A DNA stretch of 64,000 nucleotides from Flavobacterium sp. 20NA77.7 (GCF_031326205.1 NZ_CP133721.1:868001-932000); one strand, 5' to 3'; positions 51,327-60,355 are shown, counted from the stretch's first letter. Numbers and translations are program-made. Notes: generated by a model not told the origin, from the letters alone.

Positions 51327-52925
51327 ATGAGTAAAACTACCGTAAAAGCCGATATTAATTTTGAACAAGAACTTTGGAAAGCCGCCAACGAATTGCGTGG
51401 CGCAGTAGCTGAAAATCAATACAAAGACTATGTGTTGCCGATGATTTTCTTAAAGCACATGTCAGAGCGATATGAAATGCGAAGAGAAGAATTGACGGCT
51501 TTAATACACGACAAAAATTCCAATTATTTTACGACAGATGAAGCAGAAATCAACTATGTGTTGGAAGATGCGGATGAATATTTATCTAAAAATGTCTATA
51601 TCATTCCCAAAGAAGCCACTTGGGAATACTTAAAAGCCAATGCCGAACAAGACAACATAAAAGTAATTATAGATGATGCTTTTGATGTGTTAGATGCTAC
51701 TTTGGCAAAGTTTAGACCCGATTTAAAAGGGATTTTACCACGTATTTTTGTAAAAAGCCAATTGACAGCTCGCCAAGTGGGTGGACTGATTAATTTGCTT
51801 TCTAATCCTAAGTTATCGCAAAAGGAAAACCCTGAAAGCGATGTACTAGGGCGTGTGTATGAATACTACATTGGTAAGTTTGCTTTGGCAGAAGGTTCTG
51901 GTGCAGGGCAGTTTTTTACGCCTGGCAGTATCGTGCGTTTGATGGTAGAAATGATTGAACCCTATGAAGGTAAAATCTTTGATGCCGCTTGTGGTAGTGG
52001 CGGTATGTTTGTGCAATCTTTGAAGTTTTTAGAAAGCCATGGTGGCGACAAACGTAACATTGCTATTTACGGACAAGAACGTTATGATGGCACGCTGCGT
52101 TTGTGCAAAATGAACTTAGCCTTGCGTGATTTATCTTTTGATGTTCGTTTGGGCGACTCTTTATTGAACGACCAGTTTCCTGATTTAAAAGCCGATTACA
52201 TTATTGTGAACCCACCTTTTAACGTGAGCCAATGGCACCCTGAAGACTTACCCGAAAACGACCCACGTTTATTTGGACCCAAAGAAGAGTTTACTACCGA
52301 TGGTAATGCCAACTTTATGTGGATGCAAACCTTTTGGAGCCATTTGAGCAACAAAGGAACAGCGAGTGTGGTAATGGCAAACGGCGCCATGACCTCCAAT
52401 AACAAGGGCGAGAAAAACGTGCGTGAGTTTATGGTAAATAACAGTATGATTGATTGTATTGTACGTTTACCCGATAAATTGTTTTTAACTACGGGTATAC
52501 CTGCGTGTATATTTATATTAAGTAAAAACCGAGATGGTAAAGACGGAATACACCGTGAACGTACAAACGAAATCCTTTTTATAGATACTAGTAAAATGGG
52601 TACTATGGAAAGCCGAAAACTACGTGTGTTTACTGATGCTGATATTGAAAAAGTTGCCCAAACCTACCATGCTTGGCGGACTTCGAGAGCCTCAGCCGCC
52701 AAATACGAAAACATAGACGGCTACTGCTACGCTGCCACTTTAGAAGAAGTACAAAAACAAGACTACAAACTAACCCCTGGTATTTATGTAGGCACCGAAG
52801 AAGTAGAAGACGACGGTATTTTGTTTGAAGACAAAATGGCAAGTTTACAAGCTATTTTACAAGAACAGTTTGCTAGAGGGAATGAGTTACAGCAAAAGAT
52901 TATAGAAAACTTTAATAAAATTTAA
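51327..52925 (+). CDS. hsdM: Type I restriction-modification DNA methyltransferase subunit HsdM
   Basis: 532 residues. An N-terminal helical domain ('FEQELWKAANELRGAVAENQ') binds HsdS and HsdR. The SAM-binding motif 'KIFDAACGSGGMFVQSLKF' is at about 217-235 and 'IIVNPPFNVSQW' (N-P-P-F, 295-298) is the adenine N6-methylase catalytic motif. It methylates adenine in the target chosen by HsdS. The stop is only three bases before the reverse transcriptase start. Sampled composition (28 G/C in 60 bases from 52201) is clearly higher than that of the next gene. Confidence 0.97.
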   Translation: MSKTTVKADINFEQELWKAANELRGAVAENQYKDYVLPMIFLKHMSERYEMRREELTALIHDKNSNYFTTDEAEINYVLEDADEYLSKNVYIIPKEATWEYLKANAEQDNIKVIIDDAFDVLDATLAKFRPDLKGILPRIFVKSQLTARQVGGLINLLSNPKLSQKENPESDVLGRVYEYYIGKFALAEGSGAGQFFTPGSIVRLMVEMIEPYEGKIFDAACGSGGMFVQSLKFLESHGGDKRNIAIYGQERYDGTLRLCKMNLALRDLSFDVRLGDSLLNDQFPDLKADYIIVNPPFNVSQWHPEDLPENDPRLFGPKEEFTTDGNANFMWMQTFWSHLSNKGTASVVMANGAMTSNNKGEKNVREFMVNNSMIDCIVRLPDKLFLTTGIPACIFILSKNRDGKDGIHRERTNEILFIDTSKMGTMESRKLRVFTDADIEKVAQTYHAWRTSRASAAKYENIDGYCYAATLEEVQKQDYKLTPGIYVGTEEVEDDGILFEDKMASLQAILQEQFARGNELQQKIIENFNKI

Positions 52926-52928
52926 TTT

Positions 52929-54926
52929 ATGCCTAGAAATTTTAATTTAGGATTTTATATCAAACAAGAGCATATATCAAAAGCTGTAGACTTGTTGAGT
53001 TTGCAATTATCTCAGACAAACCCTTTATATAATGTTTCAGATTTATCTATTTACAAAAATGATACAACTCCAATTGAAATTGAAAAGTTTTATCAGGAAT
53101 ATGTAAAAAGAGATGCGTTTTATTATTTTCAAAATAAATTTTTCTCACTAAGTTACTATAATATTCAAAGAGCTTATAAGATAAGAGAATTTCATTTTCT
53201 TTCTAAAGATTTACTTGTAATGTATTATTCTCTAGGTTTTTATATTTATGAATTATTAGAAAAGTATATTAATGACATAATTGAATTATCTTCAAAAAAA
53301 TCTTTTAAAACATTTTATGGCGGAAGAATAAATTTTGAAAATCCTAATAATTCAAATATTTTTTACTATCAAGACTATCAAGAATTTTTAAAACTAAAAG
53401 AAAAATACACAGAGCCAGTTGAAGGTAAGATTAAATATGTAATTTCATTAGATATTAAAACATTTTTTTATAGTATTGATCATCAACTTTTATTAGAAAT
53501 TATTGATAGGAAATCCAATCCAACATCTAAGAAAAAGAATAATTATGATGATTACTCTAAAGAAGCTATAGAGTTTTTTTTTAAATTTATAATGGCAGAT
53601 ACAAAAGGTTTACCAGTATCATCTCAAAACATTTTTTCAAGTTTTTTAAGTTCAATTTATTTATCTGATTTTGATGAGTTCATAGTTGATAATTTTTTAA
53701 ATAATGAGAAGTTTAAATATTTAAGATATGTTGATGATTTTTATTTAATTTTTGAAGAAGATTCTGAAAGGAATACAAGAGAAATTAGAGAAGAAATCTA
53801 TACAATTGAGAATAAAATAGCTGATTTTTTAATTGATAAATTAAAACTTTCAGTAAGTACATCAAAATCAGACCGTACTATTATTAAAGATATAAATGAT
53901 CAAATTGATTTTTTAAAATTAACTGGTTTTGAAAGTCCTTTTGAACAAGAGTTTGATGAAGATTTTTTAAATGATTCTATTTTAAAAATAGATATTGAAA
54001 ATAAAAAAGCACCAGAAATATTTGATAATTGTATTGATATACTTGTCTCATTAAAACAACAAACCAATCAATTATCTCAGCTTGAAATTGATAATAAAGA
54101 TTCTGCTTTTTTAAATTACATTTTGATTCACAAAGAATGTTTGAATTATTCAAAAAGTAAAGAAGCGATTAATAAAATTATAGAATCCCAAATATTTAGT
54201 GATTTTGAATGTTTAGACTTCATATTAATAAAAAACAAGGTAATACTTCATTTATTAACAATTGATAAGGAAATAAGATTAAGTTTCTTTGAATCTTTAA
54301 AGAACTCTTTTTCAAATAATAATAGTATTACTCAAAAAGTTTCGGTTTTAGATAAATTTTTGCATCAAATACAATTTTTAATTGGTCAACTTAAAGATGC
54401 TAAAAAAGAAGAATTAGAAAAAGAGTATGCTTATTTTATCTCTGAATCAAGGAAAATACTTTCTAATTTGATTCAATTAGAAAATAAATATTTTTCAATT
54501 TTATTCAAGAGTATTGGTGATTCATTTCAACTTAATAATTTCAGACCAATTTATGATTCTGCTTTTTTATCAGATGATAATTGTGTGGCATTAATACAAC
54601 AAATCAAACAAAGAGTTGTTGGTGAAAAATTAGGTTTTTATAATGTATGTTTTAATCATTTTTTAAATGAGTTTCAATATTTTTTTGAAATTAAACATAT
54701 GGACTCTAAGGAAGTAACTTCTTTAGAAATTAAAAACAAAATGAATGATTTAGGTCACAAATTAGCGGAAGTAAAATTCATAACTGATTTTTTTGAAAGA
54801 AGAAACCAAAATTCAATTTCTCATACAAATAAGCCAGATATTGGTTTTTGGGGAGTAAGCAAACAAGAATATTTACATTACAATGAAAACTTGTTACCTA
54901 TTATTGAAAAAATATATTTATCATAA
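52929..54926 (+). CDS. Reverse transcriptase with C-terminal HEPN-like motif, inside a type I RM operon
   Basis: 665 residues. RT core: 'KYVISLDIKTFFYSIDHQLL' (motif A, D175), 'GLPVSSQNIFSSFLSSIYLS' (motif B, from 227) and 'KYLRYVDDFYLIFEE' (catalytic Y-V-D-D, 267-270), so the polymerase looks intact. About 350 mostly helical residues follow, ending in 'FFERRNQNSISHTNKPD' with R625-x6-H632, a HEPN ribonuclease signature. This RT-plus-HEPN layout recalls the abortive-infection protein AbiA and other defense RTs (UG/DRT classes). There is no maturase or intron end. It is three bases after hsdM and ten before hsdS, and much richer in A/T (11 G/C in 60 bases from 53641), which points to insertion. 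Exact class unknown. Confidence 0.88.
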   Translation: MPRNFNLGFYIKQEHISKAVDLLSLQLSQTNPLYNVSDLSIYKNDTTPIEIEKFYQEYVKRDAFYYFQNKFFSLSYYNIQRAYKIREFHFLSKDLLVMYYSLGFYIYELLEKYINDIIELSSKKSFKTFYGGRINFENPNNSNIFYYQDYQEFLKLKEKYTEPVEGKIKYVISLDIKTFFYSIDHQLLLEIIDRKSNPTSKKKNNYDDYSKEAIEFFFKFIMADTKGLPVSSQNIFSSFLSSIYLSDFDEFIVDNFLNNEKFKYLRYVDDFYLIFEEDSERNTREIREEIYTIENKIADFLIDKLKLSVSTSKSDRTIIKDINDQIDFLKLTGFESPFEQEFDEDFLNDSILKIDIENKKAPEIFDNCIDILVSLKQQTNQLSQLEIDNKDSAFLNYILIHKECLNYSKSKEAINKIIESQIFSDFECLDFILIKNKVILHLLTIDKEIRLSFFESLKNSFSNNNSITQKVSVLDKFLHQIQFLIGQLKDAKKEELEKEYAYFISESRKILSNLIQLENKYFSILFKSIGDSFQLNNFRPIYDSAFLSDDNCVALIQQIKQRVVGEKLGFYNVCFNHFLNEFQYFFEIKHMDSKEVTSLEIKNKMNDLGHKLAEVKFITDFFERRNQNSISHTNKPDIGFWGVSKQEYLHYNENLLPIIEKIYLS

Positions 54927-54936
54927 AATACAATAA

Positions 54937-56097
54937 ATGTCAAACAACTGGAAAACATATAAACTCGGAGATATTGCTAACTTTTCATATGGGAAAATGC
55001 CCAAAAAAGAACTTTTAGGAAAAGGGATTTATCCAACTTATTCAGGATATAAATATCAGTACAAATATTCAGAATATAATTGCAGTAAAGGTGATATTAT
55101 TATTGTTGCTAGAGGTGTTGGTGGTACAGGTGACGTAAAGATTGTGAAAGAGAATTGTTTTTTGACTAATCTTTCTATAAAAATTGATTTAAATCAAAAA
55201 AATGTAGAAAATAAGTTTTTTTACTATAATTATTTTTTGAATACATTAAGATATTTAGACAGTGGTTCAGCACAATCTCAAATAACAATTAATGATTTAA
55301 ATAAATTAGAGATTAAACTTCCACCACTCCAAGAACAAAAATCTATCGCCGCCATCCTTTCCACCATCGACGACAAAATCGAAAACAACCTAGCCATCAA
55401 CAAAACCTTAGAAGAAATGGCTATGGCATTATACAAACACTGGTTTGTTGATTTTGGTCCGTTTCAAGACGGTGAATTTGTAGAAAGCGAGTTAGGAAGG
55501 ATTCCTAAGGGTTGGGAGGTGAAGAGTGTATATGACATTGCGAATTATGTCAATGGAGCTGCTTTTAAACCAAGTGAGCTTGTCGATGAAGGAAAATATG
55601 TTATTAAGATTTCTGAGTTAAATGGTGGCATAACAAAAAACACTGGTAAATCAACCAAAGAAGTTAAACAAGAACAAATTATAAATAATGGTTCGGTTTT
55701 ATTTTCATGGTCTGCTACACTTGATATTTTTCTTTGGGATAAAGGAGAAGCTTTATTAAATCAACATATTTTTAATGTATTACCTAATGGTAGTTTATCA
55801 ATTGAAACTCTTTATTTTTTATTAAAAAATATTATTGCTCATTTTAAAGCTATTGCCGCTGATAGAGCAACAACAATGGGACATATTAAATTAAGTCATC
55901 TAAAAGAAACTTTTTTAGCTATTCCAAATGAAATTCACAAACAAGAATTTCAAAAAATAATTGAGCCAATTTTTAATCAAATTTTAGAAAATCTAACCGA
56001 AAACCAAACCCTAACCCAATTGCGCGATACCTTATTGCCTAAGTTAATTAGTGGTGAGGTGCGGTTGAAGGAGTTTAGGGAATCAATTACGAATTAA
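54937..56097 (+). CDS. hsdS: Type I restriction-modification specificity subunit HsdS
   Basis: 386 residues with two target-recognition domains. TRD1 (about 1-125, 'WKTYKLGDIANFSYGKMPKK') is closed by the conserved coil 'PPLQEQKSIAAILSTIDDKI' leading to 'LYKHWFVDFGPF'. TRD2 (about 185-350, starting 'GRIPKGWEVKSVYDIANYVN') is closed by 'LTQLRDTLLPKLISGEVRLK'. It reads the bipartite DNA site. The two TRDs are markedly AT-rich and the central coil is GC-richer, the mosaic seen when TRDs are exchanged by recombination. The target sequence cannot be predicted. Confidence 0.95.
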   Translation: MSNNWKTYKLGDIANFSYGKMPKKELLGKGIYPTYSGYKYQYKYSEYNCSKGDIIIVARGVGGTGDVKIVKENCFLTNLSIKIDLNQKNVENKFFYYNYFLNTLRYLDSGSAQSQITINDLNKLEIKLPPLQEQKSIAAILSTIDDKIENNLAINKTLEEMAMALYKHWFVDFGPFQDGEFVESELGRIPKGWEVKSVYDIANYVNGAAFKPSELVDEGKYVIKISELNGGITKNTGKSTKEVKQEQIINNGSVLFSWSATLDIFLWDKGEALLNQHIFNVLPNGSLSIETLYFLLKNIIAHFKAIAADRATTMGHIKLSHLKETFLAIPNEIHKQEFQKIIEPIFNQILENLTENQTLTQLRDTLLPKLISGEVRLKEFRESITN

Positions 56098-56098
56098 A

Positions 56099-56145
56099 AA
56101 TTACGAATTATGAATGTGTTAAGCTATTTAACATAATTCGTAATT
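56099..56145. repeat. Long hairpin between hsdS and hsdR
   Basis: Outer arms AATTACGAATTATG and CATAATTCGTAATT are exact complements; inner TGTTAA/TTAACA pair around GCTAT. Further attacgaatta/attcataatt fragments lie on either side. It could attenuate or stabilise the operon message, or be a dispersed palindrome. No T-run follows, so it is not a normal terminator. Confidence 0.8.
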
Positions 56146-56163
56146 CATCATTCATAATTATAT

Positions 56164-59163
56164 ATGACAACAGAAGCCAAAATAGAACAAGCTACCATCG
56201 ATTGGTTAACCGATTTAGGGTATAGCCACATACACGGCACTACGTTTACGTTTCCAGAAAACGAAGTGGTAGATAAAACTACGTTGTTAGCGTTTATACA
56301 ACAACAGCATCCGCATTTGCCTGCGGAGTTGTATCCGTTAATTGTGGCGGAGTTTGTAAACAATAAAGGCGCTGATTTGTTGTATCGCAACCGTGATTTT
56401 CATTTAAAACTAACCAAAGGGTTAGATTACGAATATCAAGACGCTAACGGTAACGAAAAAGCCGTTCACGTGTATCCTATAGATTTTCAAAACCCTGAAA
56501 ACAATACTTTTTGGGTAGTGAATCAATTGAGTATTAAAGGCAAAAACAAACGCCGTCCTGATGTGATTGTGTATGTAAATGGTTTACCTTTAATCGTTTT
56601 TGAATTAAAAAATTGGTTTGATGAAAATACCAATTTACAAGAAGCATTCAATCAAATCCAACATTACACCAAAGATATTCCGTTGTTGTTTGAATACAAT
56701 GTAGCCACTATAGTAAGCGATGGTAACGAAGCCCAACACGGTATGTTCAACGCTTCCAACGAATGGTATGCGGCTTGGAAAAGTATAAACGGGACTACCA
56801 TAGTAGAAGACGATTTTCAGATGCATACCTTGTTATTCGGTTTGTTTCCAAAAGAACGCTTACTGAATTACATTAAAAACTTTGTCTTTTTTGAAGACCA
56901 CAATGGGACACTGATTAAAAAAGGCGCAAAATACCACCAATTCTTTGGGGTGAACTTTGCAGTTGAAGCCGCTAAAAAAGCCATTCGTCCTTATGGCGAT
57001 GGGCGTATTGGGGTCATTTGGCACACACAAGGAAGCGGAAAAAGTATTTCGATGGCGATTTACGCAGGTATCTTACGAAGCTTACCCGAATTAAAAAATC
57101 CAACCATCGTAGTACAAGTAGATAGAAGTGATTTGGATTTTCAATTGTATGAAAACTTTGTATTAGCTAAAGACTTAGTAGGCGATGTACAACATGCCGA
57201 TTCTACCGATGATTTAAGACGTTTGCTTTCTACAGGAAGTGGTGGCGTTATTTTTACCACAATTGAAAAGTTCCGTTTGAAATCAAGTAATGAAGATTCT
57301 TTAGGAGAATTAGAACATCCCATTTTATCGGAACGTGAAAACATCATTGTCATGGCTGATGAAGCCCACCGAACGCAATATGGTTTGTTAGATGGTTTTG
57401 CTTCTAATTTGCGTAAAGCCTTACCTAATGCTTCGTTTATAGGATTCACAGGAACGCCAGTAGATAGCAAAGATGCCGATACGCAAGAAGTGTTTGGAGA
57501 AACCATTCACGTGTACGACATCAAACAAGCCGTAGATGATAAAGCAACAGTTCCTATTTATTACGAACCCCGTTTAGCCAAGTTGCATTTAGCGAATGAA
57601 AATTTAGATTCGGATGTAGATTTACTAACTTGGGAACAAGAAGATAGTGGCAACTTAAAATGGGCTGCTTTAGAAGATGCCGCAGGTTCACAAGAACGTG
57701 TAGAAAAGATTGCTAAAGATATATTGAGTCATTTTACTAAGCGTACCGAAACCTTACCAGGAAAAGCTATGATTGTGTGTATGAGCCGAAGAAATAGCGT
57801 GAAAATGTATGAGGCTTTATCGCAATTAGAAGGCTGTCCTGAAATTGCGGTGGTAATGACAGGAAATATTTCTAAAGACCCAGTAGCATGGAATCCGCAT
57901 ATTAGAACACAAGAAGCTACCGAAGCGTTAAAGAAACGTTTTAGAAATCCGAAAGACCCGTTGCAAATTGTTATTGTTCGTGATATGTGGTTAACAGGAT
58001 TTGATGCGCCTTGTGTGCATACGATGTATGTAGATAAGATTATGAAAGGGCATAATCTAATGCAAGCCATTACCAGAACCAACCGTGTATTTAAAGATAA
58101 ACCTTCGGGAGTTATTGTAGATTACATCGGTATTGGCGACCAATTAAGAAAAGCAACCGATAAATATACAGGTGGCGGTGGAAAAGGAGAACCTACCATT
58201 GATATGGAACAGGCTTTAAATATGTTCTTCAATCAAGTGGAAGCTTGTAAAAATATGTTACCCGAGACTATTGATTACAGTCAGTGGAAAGCTTTACGTG
58301 AAAGTGATAAAATGTTGTTGGTAAAACAAGCTTTAAACGCTTTATTGAAATATGATGAAGTTGCCGACCAATTTATGATGGAAGAAAAGAAATTGACTGG
58401 TTTGTTATCCATTGTAAAATCGCAACCCGAAATTCAGGAATTTGCCATTGATATTTTGTTTTCGCAACACGTTTCAAAAGCCATACGAAATGCTAAAACG
58501 GTAAAAGGAAATGGTAGAGCCACTCAAAACGAAATCAAGGAATTGATTAGTAGAAGTATTGAATCGGATGATATTATTGATGTATTTGCCATGGCAGGTA
58601 TTGAGAAAGCCGATATTTCTATTTTAGATGAGCAATTCTTATTGGGCGTTAAAAAAGATAAAGACAGCATTGCCATTAAGATTGAGCTTTTAAAGAATAT
58701 TTTGAAAGACGAAATTAGAATGCGTTTGCCTCAGAATATTAAAAAATACACATCGCTAAAAGAAGAATTAGAAAAAGTCATTGACCGTTACCACGCCAAT
58801 GCAATTGATTCGTACACCACAATTGCAGAATTAGTAGAACGTGCTAAGGAAATGCAAGACGAAGACAAACGTAAATCGGAATTAGGTTTGTCGGATGAAG
58901 AGTTAGCGTTCTATGATATTTTAGCGGCAAAAAAAGACATCATCAACGAAGCGGGTCCTATTCAAGACGTGGTTCACAACGTAGTAAAAGCCGTAAAAAG
59001 CAACCTACAAATCGACTGGACAAACAAAGAAGATGCTAAGGCAGCAATCAGACTAGCCGTTAAAAAAGAGTTGCGTGGGAAAGTAAGTATTTTAGAATTA
59101 AATGCTATTCTTCAAGAAATCATGGAACAAGCAGAAGGACAGTATAAAGAGTGGAGGGCTTAG
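56164..59163 (+). CDS. hsdR: Type I restriction endonuclease subunit HsdR
   Basis: 999 residues. Nuclease head: 'RPDVIVYVNGLPLIVFELKN' with D133 and E147-x-K149 of the PD-(D/E)XK site. SF2 translocase: Walker A 'VIWHTQGSGKSISMAIYAG' (about 285-300), 'VMADEAHRTQYGLLDGF' (D-E-A-H, 399-402), 'FIGFTGTPVDSKD' and 'QAITRTNRVFKDKPSGVIVD'. A helical C-terminus binds the methylase. It moves DNA and cuts far from the site. It starts 66 bases after hsdS with a hairpin between, so its level may be set separately. All catalytic residues seem intact, so the RM system is probably active. Confidence 0.97.
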   Translation: MTTEAKIEQATIDWLTDLGYSHIHGTTFTFPENEVVDKTTLLAFIQQQHPHLPAELYPLIVAEFVNNKGADLLYRNRDFHLKLTKGLDYEYQDANGNEKAVHVYPIDFQNPENNTFWVVNQLSIKGKNKRRPDVIVYVNGLPLIVFELKNWFDENTNLQEAFNQIQHYTKDIPLLFEYNVATIVSDGNEAQHGMFNASNEWYAAWKSINGTTIVEDDFQMHTLLFGLFPKERLLNYIKNFVFFEDHNGTLIKKGAKYHQFFGVNFAVEAAKKAIRPYGDGRIGVIWHTQGSGKSISMAIYAGILRSLPELKNPTIVVQVDRSDLDFQLYENFVLAKDLVGDVQHADSTDDLRRLLSTGSGGVIFTTIEKFRLKSSNEDSLGELEHPILSERENIIVMADEAHRTQYGLLDGFASNLRKALPNASFIGFTGTPVDSKDADTQEVFGETIHVYDIKQAVDDKATVPIYYEPRLAKLHLANENLDSDVDLLTWEQEDSGNLKWAALEDAAGSQERVEKIAKDILSHFTKRTETLPGKAMIVCMSRRNSVKMYEALSQLEGCPEIAVVMTGNISKDPVAWNPHIRTQEATEALKKRFRNPKDPLQIVIVRDMWLTGFDAPCVHTMYVDKIMKGHNLMQAITRTNRVFKDKPSGVIVDYIGIGDQLRKATDKYTGGGGKGEPTIDMEQALNMFFNQVEACKNMLPETIDYSQWKALRESDKMLLVKQALNALLKYDEVADQFMMEEKKLTGLLSIVKSQPEIQEFAIDILFSQHVSKAIRNAKTVKGNGRATQNEIKELISRSIESDDIIDVFAMAGIEKADISILDEQFLLGVKKDKDSIAIKIELLKNILKDEIRMRLPQNIKKYTSLKEELEKVIDRYHANAIDSYTTIAELVERAKEMQDEDKRKSELGLSDEELAFYDILAAKKDIINEAGPIQDVVHNVVKAVKSNLQIDWTNKEDAKAAIRLAVKKELRGKVSILELNAILQEIMEQAEGQYKEWRA

Positions 59164-59170
59164 AAAAAAC

Positions 59171-59662
59171 ATGAAAAAGATAATAGCCAATACTAATGAA
59201 ATTACCTTATATTGTTTTCTTGGAGAAGCATTGTTAAAAATTCAAATAGTAGAACAAGCTTTAAGTTATTCAATTACTATTAAAATGAATCCTGACGAAA
59301 CAAAAGAAAAAGCTGATGCGTTTTTAAAAAAACAGCAGCGTTATACTTTAGGTACCGCAATTAAAATTGCAATAGAAAAGAAATTTTTTGATTCGGATAT
59401 TGAAAAGGAGTTAAGTACTTTTATAGAGCAAAGAAATTGGTTGGTTCACAATGTATTAATTGGAAATGAAGAAGATTTCAACTCGGGAAAAATAAAAGAA
59501 GCGTTATTTCAAAAAATTAAATCTATTTCGGATAAAGCAGAAAGTATTCAATATTTAATTGAGAATGATATAATAGAGTTTTGTTCTTCTAAAGGACAAG
59601 ATATGTCAAAGATTAAAGAATTACTACAATTACAAGAAAAAGGAATAAGAGTTAGTAACTAA
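59171..59662 (+). CDS. Small HEPN-like protein following hsdR
   Basis: 163 residues from the ATG at 59171 (the frame extends upstream inside hsdR, rejected). It is nearly all helical. 'STFIEQRNWLVHNVLIGNEE' holds R88-x4-H93 in an R-N-x-x-x-H context, the HEPN catalytic motif. HEPN proteins are often RNases of toxin-antitoxin or abortive-infection systems. The gene is seven bases after hsdR, so it is the fifth gene of the operon. Together with the RT's own HEPN motif this gives two in one unit. The family call rests on the motif and helical pattern. Confidence 0.65.
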   Translation: MKKIIANTNEITLYCFLGEALLKIQIVEQALSYSITIKMNPDETKEKADAFLKKQQRYTLGTAIKIAIEKKFFDSDIEKELSTFIEQRNWLVHNVLIGNEEDFNSGKIKEALFQKIKSISDKAESIQYLIENDIIEFCSSKGQDMSKIKELLQLQEKGIRVSN

Positions 59663-59838
59663 CATTATTTTTTTCAAATCTTCGCCGCTCGTGTGCGAAA
59701 CGAAGTTTAGTGGAGTGAAACAGTGGCTTCGACAAGCTCAGCCACCGTTTTGAGAAGTCAGCCATCATTTCCTGTTGTTGCCTGAGGGACTCGAAGGCAA
59801 CAACAGAGCACTCGAAGCCACCATTTAATTGATTAATT
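59663..59838. repeat. Hairpin-rich repeat region upstream of the GIY-YIG gene
   Basis: Contains GTGGCTTCGACAAGCTCAGC (hairpin GTGGCT/AGCCAC, 59723-59745) and TGTTGTTGCC/GGCAACAACA (59773-59805), with ACTCGAAG fragments between. Both hairpins return on the far side of the GIY-YIG gene. Confidence 0.85.
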
Positions 59839-60132
59839 ATGAAAGGATACATGTACATACTTTTATGTTCTGATGGTAGTTATTATACGGGTAGTACTAT
59901 AGATTTAGAACGAAGATTAGAACAGCATCAAAATGGTGAGGGGGCTAATCATACCAAGAAGCGCTTACCTGTTACTCTTTTATATTATGAAGAATATTCT
60001 AGAATAGACGAGGCATTTTATCGAGAAAAACAAGTTCAGGGCTGGAGCAGAAAAAAGAAAGAATCCCTAATTGAAGGTAAAAGTGATTTGTTGCCTGAAC
60101 TAGCAAAAGCATATAGGGATTTGAGAAAATAG
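59839..60132 (+). CDS. GIY-YIG nuclease-domain protein
   Basis: 97 residues, a single GIY-YIG fold: 'YMYILLCSDGSYYTGSTIDL' is the motif core (first Y, then Y-T-G), 'LERRLEQHQNGEGANHTKK' holds the catalytic arginine and histidine, 'AFYREKQVQGWSRKKKESLI' the conserved E-K-Q. This is the UPF0213/YhbQ-like type, function mostly unknown. The stop overlaps the start of the repeat on its right side. Repeated hairpins on both sides make the gene look like the core of a mobile unit. Confidence 0.88.
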   Translation: MKGYMYILLCSDGSYYTGSTIDLERRLEQHQNGEGANHTKKRLPVTLLYYEEYSRIDEAFYREKQVQGWSRKKKESLIEGKSDLLPELAKAYRDLRK

Positions 60133-60250
60133 TGGCTTCGAGAGCCTCAGCCACCCTTTCGAGTCCCGAAGAATCGTGATCAGCCACCGTTTACTGTTGT
60201 TGCCTTCGAGTACCTCAGGCAACAGTAATAGGCACTCGAAGGCAACAACA
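60132..60250. repeat. Hairpin-rich repeat region downstream of the GIY-YIG gene
   Basis: GTGGCTTCGAGAGCCTCAGC forms the same hairpin as 59723-59745 with three changed bases (60132-60154). TGTTGTTGCC at 60195-60204 pairs with GGCAACAACA at 60241-60250, and a shorter pairing with GGCAACAGT (60218-60226) is also possible. Confidence 0.88.
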
Positions 60251-60264
60251 AGAGGTTATCGTTT

Positions 60265-60355
60265 GTCATTTCGACCTACGGGAGAAATCTTATAACGAGA
60301 GTAAAGGATGCGATTTAGCTTCGCTGAACTTACGTTTCTCCTGCGTAGAAATGAC
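60265..60355. repeat. GTCATTTCGACC palindromic repeat
   Basis: GTCATTTCGACCTACGGGAG (60265-60284) is matched in inverted, slightly altered form by the arm ending GCGTAGAAATGAC (60335-60355). Palindromes starting GTCATTTCGA with GAGAAAT are widespread extragenic repeats in Bacteroidota. A second hairpin AACCTGAA/TTCAGGTT follows at 60376-60396. The rest of 60397-60648 shows no gene. Confidence 0.75.

Noticed and set aside
52929-54926. RT considered as a group II intron or a retron
   Set aside because: No maturase/HNH end, no intron boundaries, and no msr-msd-like folded RNA visible in the three- and ten-base gaps around it.
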